From Welwitschia mirabilis (taxonomy: Eukaryota > Gnetophyta > Gnetopsida > Welwitschiales), in contig JBOZIK010000001.1 of the NCBI GenBank assembly GCA_051453625.1, positions 79,797,346 to 79,861,345 on the forward strand: 64,000 bases of DNA, given 5' to 3'. The first letter of the stretch is position 1; each line of letters starts with the position of its first letter. A model generated the notes under the pieces. That model had not been told where the DNA came from. It ran no database searches and worked only from the letters and a program-made list of their open reading frames with translations. Made by a program: the position numbers and the translations under genes. Below, piece by piece: positions 57,422 to 64,000 of the stretch.

Positions 57422-58964
57422 TGTTAGATTATGTTTTGCCAATTGATGTTAAACAAATGTTTTCTGTATAGCAAATTTTATGTATCTTATGTAGAAGATG
57501 TTAATTACTTGCACATCAAAAGATAAAATCAANNNNNNNNNNNNNNNNNNNNNNNNNNNNNNNNNNNNNNNNNNNNNNNNNNNNNNNNNNNNNNNNNNNN
57601 NNNNNNNNNNNNNNNNNNNNNNNNNNNNNNNNCAAAACCATTGAAGTCTGAGTACCCTGTCAGTTATTTTACCCTCTTAAGGAGTTGATGGGACTTTTAA
57701 AGCATTGAATGCATCTAAAGCAAACAGATAAAATGAATTGCACCCAAAGGGGTTGACCAAATTTCTGATAGGATTAATTGGACCTATAACCTAATAAATA
57801 GTATCTTTAGACTAAATGATAAGGAGTCAACCAGATCTATGATGGAATCGATCAGACTTGTGAACCAAATAACAATACTTCTAAACTAATTGTAAAGGGG
57901 TCAATAAGACTTATGGTGGAGTCAATTAGACTTGAGCACTGTGTAGCTGATACTTCTAAGCCAATTGTCATGGAGTCAACCAGACTTGATGTTGAAAACT
58001 GGAAAAAAATTTATCAGGACAAGTGAGAAACTAGACTAGGATGGATCAGACCCAAGTGAGGTCAACTAGACATGAAGCTGTAAGAAATTAAGGTAACCAA
58101 AATTTTCATTTAGGTGACCTCTGTAAGTTACAACACCAGATGGGGACGATGGGACTTTTGAAAAGTCAAACAGATAAAATGAAAATAAAATTTTTTAGTC
58201 ATTATGTATCCATTATGTAGCTATTAGGTAGTTCTTTTCTAGATATTTATAGTCATTATAAGAACATTTCAAATGTAATAAATCCTAAAAGCCTTCAAAT
58301 ATAAATATTCAAGAGATAGATGATGATAGAACCCTTGGGAACTATTTTAAATTATGTTAATCTATTGGATTTATGGAACGAGCACTGTAATCTTGTGATA
58401 TTCATTATTATATCTTGGCATTTATACTTTTAACCAAGGAATATCTACCATCTGTATCATCTCTACATTCAAGGTTAAATCTTGTGCTTTACCCATTTTA
58501 CATCTATAGGAGAAGAGCTCAATCAAATCCACTAGATCAAGAACGAGTGATATCCGTGCATATTTAACATCACTACATTATTACTTTGAATTTTGAAAGG
58601 TTGAGATTAAGAATTAAAAATTCCACTCAAAGGTTGAAACTAACCATTAAAAAGTTTATTCGTAAAGGTTAAAGATGAACATAGAATACCTAGTGGAGTA
58701 ACGAAGATCTAGATCTAGCTTGGGAATAAGCTGATTATTGAGAGTGAAGTAAGGAATTTTCCAAACCACTATAATTTTACATGCTTTTCTTTAGTATTTT
58801 TGTGCTTTTAGTTATTATTTCTTTGCTTTTGTTATTTTCTTTTTCATGCACGTTTTGGATTAGTTAATTATTATGTGTAAGTTTAATATTGGATTTATTT
58901 AAAATAATATATTGTAATTTTTTTAAAGAACCTATCCATTCCACCAGGGTTCTCAATCCTATCA
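57422..58964 (+). repeat. 5' LTR of element F
   Basis: It begins TGTTAGATTATG and ends CTATCA before the primer site. It matches 63529-64000. A 100-N gap (57533-57632) falls where the 3' LTR reads nearly continuously, so little may be missing. Three to four repeats of about 75 bases fill 57735-58005. Confidence 0.85.
57735..58005 (+). repeat. ~75-bp tandem repeats in LTR of element F
   Basis: Units begin near 57735 (partial), 57805, 57878 and 57953 (partial). Each carries GGRGTCAAYYAGAC-type and TATGRTGGARTC words. The same array is at 63740-64000 in the 3' LTR. Upstream position in the LTR suggests a U3 repeat. Confidence 0.75.
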
Positions 58965-58966
58965 TT

Positions 58967-58978
58967 TAGTATCAGAGT
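58967..58978 (+). other. Primer-binding site (initiator Met tRNA), element F
   Basis: TAGTATCAGAGT, against the usual TGGTATCAGAGC; the two differences are G-to-A and C-to-T. Confidence 0.8.
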
Positions 58979-59108
58979 AAGTTAAGTTTTCTTTTAGATC
59001 CTAACTGATCTAGACTTTAAAAACCTATGATGAGTATTTATTTTGATGACTTTTGAAGTATGACCTATCTAAATACCTGTACTTTTATTTGTATATTTTG
59101 GATAGAAT

Positions 59109-59839
59109 ATGGATATATTTTTAAACAAATTATAACTAGTAACAACAGATAGGAGTAAAGTAAAAGTGATAAATAAAATGCTTAAAAATTCCATAAAGAA
59201 AGGAGACTTTCCTTTATGGCACTTATGCCCCCTTTATAAAATGTGCTTAATACATTAGATTATGATGACCTTGATGTGATCAATGAAGAACAAGATGAGT
59301 TAGAAGACATATGTCAAGAGCTATACTAAGAATGTGACAAGCTGGCTACAAGGATAAATGATCTGAATAAGATCATAATATGTCTCACCAAGGAAAAGGA
59401 GGAAATGAAATCAAGTTTCAAAAGAATTAAATTATAAAACTCCAATCTCACTCTACATGTAAAAGAGTTATCATATTTTGTTAATAAAGTTTTAGGTGAA
59501 CCTACCAAATTGTAATAAATGATTGAAATTTAGAAACCTATTGGTAACAAGTTAAGTTTTCACTTCATTTCTCAAAAACCTTAATGGCAGCAAAATTAGA
59601 TAACTAGTAATGGTAAGTTCTTTTCCAAAGTTACTTGTCATTTCTATGGAAAAATTAGTGATTCAAAAGTCATGTGCAATGATAGAAAATTAATGTTGTT
59701 TTCAAACTCAATTAGTACCTTTCTATTTAAATTTATTCCTAAAGGAGATGTACCACATAAGTCTAGAAAGACTATGTGAGTGAAAGCTAACAATCTTAAA
59801 AGTATTTTAAATCACATAGATTTCAAGGTTTCAAATAGC
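59109..59839 (+). pseudogene. gag: gag of element F, shortened
   Basis: A coiled-coil-like stretch near 59280-59420 (NEEQDELEDICQELY, KIIICLTKEKEEMKSSFKR) is typical of SIRE-like gag. I found no capsid core or zinc knuckle. Only about 0.86 kb separates the primer site from the protease, well below the size of gag in complete SIRE-like elements, so most of gag has been deleted. Start codon uncertain. Confidence 0.5.
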
Positions 59840-60060
59840 ATAATTTGGTATTTATATAGTAAGAGTTCAAGGCATATGATAGGAGATAAATCCAGATTAA
59901 ATTAACTAAGAAACTTTGATGGAAGAGAAATAACTTTCAAGGATAATGGGAGAGCAAAAATAGAAGGAATTAAAAGCATTGATGGAGGTAATCTTTCTAG
60001 AATTAATGAATTTTTGTATGTAAATTGTTTAAAACATAATTTACTGAGCATCAGCTAAAT
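59840..60060 (+). pseudogene. Protease of element F, active site lost
   Basis: WYLYSKSSRHMIGDKS near 59849 lines up with WYLDSGCSRHMTGDKS: Asp is Tyr, Gly is Lys and Cys is Ser. Then FKDNGRAKIEGIKSI and LKHNLLSIS near 60030 lead into the pre-integrase segment. Confidence 0.7.
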
Positions 60061-61389
60061 TTGTGATAAAATTCATAAGGTAGTTTTTGATAAATTGAAA
60101 TGTAAAATTTTTCATGAAAAATCGAATGATGTAATTTTTAGAGCAAGTAGAATAGACAATATATACAGTATAGATCAATCATTTTCTCCTTGTTATTTTT
60201 CAAACATTTCTCAAAAGAGTTGTCACATAAATGATTAGGTCATGTTAATTATGATCAGTTGAAAATGATTATTTATAAAAACATCATGAAAGATACCCCT
60301 AAGATAAATGTAAAAAAATAAGGCTTGTATGATGCATGCCAAAAGGGAGAACAAATTAGGAATTCACATAAAAACAAAATCCAACATTCACATCTATGCC
60401 ATTAGAGCTTATTCATATGGATCTAATAGGCCCTGCTCAAACTCAAAGTATAGATGAAAAATGTTATTTTCTTATCATGGTTGATGATTTCTCTAGATAT
60501 ACTTGGGTAGCCTTCTTGTTAAGCAAAGCTGAAGATTATAAACATTAGATTCAGATTTGCAATAAGATTCAAAATGAAAAGGGATATACCATAAATAAAA
60601 TATGAATTGATCATGGTGATGAATTTGAAAATCATTTTTTTGAGAAATATTGCATTAAAAATGGAAGAGATCATTAGTTTTTAGTCCCAAAAACACCACA
60701 AAAAAATGGTATAGCTTAAAAAAAAGAATAGATTCCTCCAAGAAATGGTATACACTATGTCCAATGATAATGAGGTGCCTAAATCCTTTTGGGCTAAGGC
60801 AGCTAGCATAACATGCTACATTATGAATAGAGTATATCTTAGAACTAATACAAACAAAACACCATACACATTATCAAAAGGAAGACAACTGAATGTATCA
60901 TATTTTAAAGTTTTCAGAAGTAAATGCTCTGTGTTAAAAGATAGAGAATATTTGAGCAAATTCAAGCCTAAGGTAGATGAAGCTATTTCCTTGGGTTATT
61001 CAACAAGAAGTAGAGCCTATCATGTTTTAAACAAAAGAAGATTAATAATAGAACAATTAATAAATATACAAATTGATGAGATTAACACAAGACTAAACTG
61101 CATAGATGAAGAGGAAGTCATAATTACAAGTATTCCCACAACCAATAAGGGTCCTACCAAAAGCAATGAAGTTTCAGTAAAGGAAGGTACACCAAAAAAT
61201 TCCCAACTTCTTAAATATCATCCTTTGAAATATATTATTATAGAAGTTAGCTCAAAAATAAAGATAAAAGAATCTATGAAAAATTTGTTTGCTTATGTTT
61301 ATTATGTTTCAAAGATAGAATCCAAGAAATTTGAAGAAGCAGAGATTCATAAGGAATGGATGATGAAAATACAAGATAAGTTACAATAA
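60061..61389 (+). pseudogene. Integrase of element F
   Basis: The zinc-binding part is broken (DACQKGEQ near 60340 in a shifted frame). The core reads LIHMDLIGPAQ with the first Asp near 60412, VDDFSRYTWVAF near 60485, IDHGDEFEN with the second Asp near 60610, and PQKNGIA followed by TAA (60717-60719) where the catalytic Glu of ERK is expected, a GAA-to-TAA change. From 60745 to 61389 214 codons are open, starting MVYTMSNDN and including SFWAKAASITCYIMNRV and LGYSTRSRAYHVLNKR, the C-terminal part of copia integrase. Confidence 0.85.
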
Positions 61390-62041
61390 TTCAAAAGAAA
61401 TGATGTTTGGAAGCTAATAGAGAGGCCAAAAGATAAAAATGTCATTGTTACTAAATGGATTTTTAAAAACAAATGTGATGAAGAAAACAATGCCATTAGA
61501 AACAAGGAAAGATTAGTAGCACAAGGCTATAATCAAATAAAGGGCATTGATGTAGAAGATACATTTGCTCCAGTTGTAAGGCTAGATAGTATTATAATTT
61601 TTTTGTCCTTTGTAGCTTTCAAAAATTTTAAAGTTTATCAAATAAATGTAAAGAGTGCTTTTCTAAATGGTACATTAATTAAAAAAATCTACGTAGAACA
61701 ACCACAAGGTTTTATTGATCCTCATAAAACTAATCATGTATATAGACTTAAGAGAGCTTTGTATGATTTAAAACAAGCTCTAAGAGCTTGGTATAAAAAG
61801 ATAGCTACTTTTTTAAATGAAAATGAATATATTAAAGGAACTATAAATAAAATCTTATCTGTAAAGACCTTGAAAAGGGATCTCATTATTTTACAGATTT
61901 ATATAGATGATATTATCTTTAGTGCCTCAAATAAAAAGATAGCAAAAGAATTTGCAAATATTATGATAAATCAATTTGAAATGAGTACGCTTGGCAAAGT
62001 AAAGATGTTCCTTGGGCTTCAGATCAAACAATTTAAAGATG
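61390..62041 (+). pseudogene. pol: Reverse transcriptase of element F, well preserved
   Basis: The reading continues from the integrase after one TAA (61387-61389, probably from CAA). Motifs: VTKWIFKNKCDE near 61450, RLVAQGYNQIKGIDVEDTFAPV near 61510, KVYQINVKSAFLNGT near 61630 (the first catalytic Asp of DVKSAF is Asn), YVEQPQGF near 61694, NHVYRLKRALYDLKQA, and YIDDIIFSAS at 61900 onward with both Asp. The end (FLGLQIKQ) runs into the gap at 62042. It resembles Maximus/SIRE RTs. Confidence 0.9.
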
Positions 62042-62165
62042 NNNNNNNNNNNNNNNNNNNNNNNNNNNNNNNNNNNNNNNNNNNNNNNNNNNNNNNNNNN
62101 NNNNNNNNNNNNNNNNNNNNNNNNNNNNNNNNNNNNNNNNNNNNNNNNNNNNNNNNNNNNNNNNN

Positions 62166-62860
62166 ATGAAAATGGTAAATCAGTAGATCAAAAACTTTAC
62201 AGAAGTATGATTGATAGTTTATTATATTTGACTACAAGTAGATCGAATATTATGTTTAGTATTGGAGTTTATGCAAGTTATTAATCCTAATCAAAAGATA
62301 ACATCTTCAAGCACTAAAAAGAATAATTAGGTATGTAAAAGTCACATGTGATTATGGCTTATGGTATCCCACCAAGACGTCTTTTAATTAGTGATGTGGA
62401 TTGGGCTAGTTGTAAAGATAATAGAAAGAACATAAGTAGAAATTTCTTTCTATTAGATTTATGTTTAGTATGATGGACAAGTAAGGAAAAAAAATCTCTA
62501 TTTCTCTTTCTACTGTAGAAGCAAAACATATTATAGTAGACAGTTGTTGCACTCATCTTTTATGAATGAAAGAAATGCTAAGAGATTTTGGTATTAATTT
62601 TGAATAAGTTCCTATTTTCTGTGACAATACTAGTGCTATTAACATATTGAAAAATCATTTCAACACTCAAGAATGAAGCATATTGAGCTAAGGCATTATT
62701 TCCTACAAGATTAAACTGAAAAAGGACACATCTCTATGAACTTTGTTATTTTAGAATAATAACTGGTAGATATTTTTACTAAACTCCTAAATTTTAATAC
62801 TTTTATTTATCTTAAAAATGAACTGAGGGTTATCTCACTATCCTATAGCTAATTGTAGGA
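62166..62860 (+). pseudogene. RNase H of element F, broken
   Basis: SVDQKLYRSMIDSLLYLTTS near 62182 is followed by frameshifts. DVDWASCKDNRKNISRN near 62393, VPIFCDNTSAINILKN near 62608 and a decayed LADIFTK region near 62768 complete the usual copia order. Stops are frequent after 62281. Confidence 0.8.
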
Positions 62861-63512
62861 TTATCAACTAGATCTTTCATTCAATATATCTAATGAGGTT
62901 GGTCAACTGGTTTAAAAAATGGATTACCTGGGCTCTCTAAGTTCTATAGTTATTCTAGCAAAAGCTAATAATGCAAAATAAAATTTATTTTCCTTGCTTT
63001 TATCTATTCATTTTATTTCTCTAATTTTTTTATAAACTTTTATTATCTCCTCTGTCATTGATGTCAAAAGGGGAAGAATTATTTGTTGAATGGTTTCTCT
63101 TGTATAATGAAATCTACATGCATTTCACATCTATATACTAAATTGCTTTCAATTGGTATCTCAAATCTCCTTGTGCTTATGTATATCATATATGCTTAAA
63201 ATCTTTCTCTATTGGCATTATATATGCTTAATTTAAAAATTTTAAATTCTTCTAATGTTGGAAATAAATTCTAATATGTGATATCTGATTAAAATATTAA
63301 ATGAGTTACATGATCACAATATGCTTTTTATAAAGTTGTGTCCTTAACCTTTTAAATGTGCATATTAATTTTGTTCCACTTTAAGCACAAAATTTAATTA
63401 TTCAAAATTCCCTAACTTGTTTCAAAAGGTGTACTATTTTGAAATAGGCATTTTGTAAGGGAGACCTTTTCTAAGTCCTAATTTTTCATAACTAAGTATT
63501 ATTTGCCATCAA
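62861..63512 (+). other. 3' untranslated part of element F with extra polypurine-like site
   Basis: No gene seen. TGATGTCAAAAGGGGAAGA at about 63060-63078 nearly repeats the true polypurine tract context 450 bases further on (CAATATCAAAGGGGAAGA). Confidence 0.55.
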
Positions 63513-63516
63513 TATC

Positions 63517-63528
63517 AAAGGGGAAGAC
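63517..63528 (+). other. Polypurine tract, element F
   Basis: AAAGGGGAAGAC directly before the LTR start TATTAGATTATG. Confidence 0.75.
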
Positions 63529-64000
63529 TATTAGATTATGTTTTAATAATTAAAGTTAAACTAATGTTTTTTGTATAGCAAATTTTATGTATCTTATGCA
63601 AAAAATGTTAATTACTTATAGGTTAAAATATAAAACAAAAACTATTNNNNNNNNNNNNNNNNNNNNNNNNNNNNNNNNNNNNNNNNNNNNNNNNNNNNNN
63701 NNNNNNNNNNNNNNNNNNNNNCCCTTGAAGTAGATAGATAAACTGAAGTACATATAGAGGGTTGAGTAGATTTTGGATAGGGTTTAATAGACCTTTAATA
63801 TAATAAATAGTATCCCTAGACTAAATGATAAGAAGTCATCCAGATCTATGATGGAGTTGACTAGATCTATAAATCAAGGAACAGTAATTATGAACTGATT
63901 GTCAAGGGGTCAATCGGATCTATAATGGGGTCGATCAGACCTGAGCACTATATAGTTGATACTTCTAAACTGATCAGCATGGAATATACTAGATCTATAA
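63529..64000 (+). repeat. 3' LTR of element F, truncated by window end
   Basis: It matches the first part of 57422-58964, with TG changed to TA at the start. A 75-N gap (63647-63721) stands for roughly 85-90 bases of the 5' LTR. The tandem array is present up to the last base. Confidence 0.85.

Larger units (their letters stand above)
57422..64000 (+). mobile_element. Element F: SIRE/Maximus-like Ty1/copia, continues past the window
   Basis: 5' LTR, initiator-Met-tRNA-type primer site, short gag, protease, integrase, RT, RNase H, polypurine tract and the start of the 3' LTR, in copia order. It is the least decayed element in the window: 60745-62041 is one frame with a single stop. It interrupts gag of element E. 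The five bases before it are GATTT (57417-57421). Confidence 0.9.

Noticed and set aside
57805-58005. Regular repeats that could suggest a CRISPR-like array
   Set aside because: Adjacent ~75-bp units without distinct spacers, in a plant LTR, and duplicated in the 3' LTR.

Overview
The window looks like nuclear intergenic DNA of a seed plant. It is strongly AT-rich, and everything recognisable is LTR-retrotransposon sequence of typical plant lineages: Athila/Tat-like and chromovirus-like Ty3/gypsy, and SIRE/Maximus-like Ty1/copia. I found no host protein gene, tRNA, rRNA, CRISPR array or intact ORF of host type. The species cannot be told from this sequence. All retroelement genes are broken by stops and frameshifts, so they are annotated as pseudogenes. 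Fourteen runs of N interrupt the window: 6580-6679, 11861-11960, 13540-13639, 14043-14181, 33946-34890, 35186-35740, 36370-36379, 38340-39126, 44402-44646, 44905-45086, 54953-54962, 57533-57632, 62042-62165 and 63647-63721.

Layout, left to right. 1-1821: unassigned flank with a promoter-like patch. Element A (1822-14540, +): Athila-like Ty3/gypsy with two LTRs, tRNA-Asp-type primer site, gag, protease, RT, RNase H, integrase and polypurine tract. Element D (about 16759-19460, +): an older Athila/Tat-like relic. 22011-25437 (+): a probable solo LTR of about 3.4 kb. Element G (about 27630-31413, -): a decayed SIRE-like copia element. Element E (31414 to at least 57421, -): a chromovirus-like Ty3/gypsy element whose long LTR is the inverted partner of the solo LTR. 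Element B (32961-43385, +): Athila-like, inserted in E's LTR with a perfect TTCAT target-site duplication. Element C (47375-55091, +): an Athila-like element without pol, inserted in E's pol. Element F (57422 to beyond 64000, +): a SIRE-like copia element inserted in E's gag.

The nesting gives a relative order. G is oldest here, E appears to have landed in G, and B, C and F later landed in E. Removing C and one copy of its 5-base duplication puts the reverse transcriptase and RNase H of E back into one reading frame. Elements A, B and C share a lineage and three non-coding signals: a short quasi-palindromic motif present more than 20 times, a hairpin near the LTR 3' part, and a conserved block of about 165 bases after pol. 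These are the least explained parts of the window. I did not find a clearly new biological system. The best leads are that dispersed motif, the conserved block, and the pol-less element C with its own acidic reading frame.

Decay looks dominated by C-to-T and G-to-A change. The four primer-binding sites, whose ancestral sequence is known from the tRNA, differ from it only by such transitions. Several gaps in element A are flanked by two diverged copies of the same stretch, so the scaffold there may join two different copies of the family.
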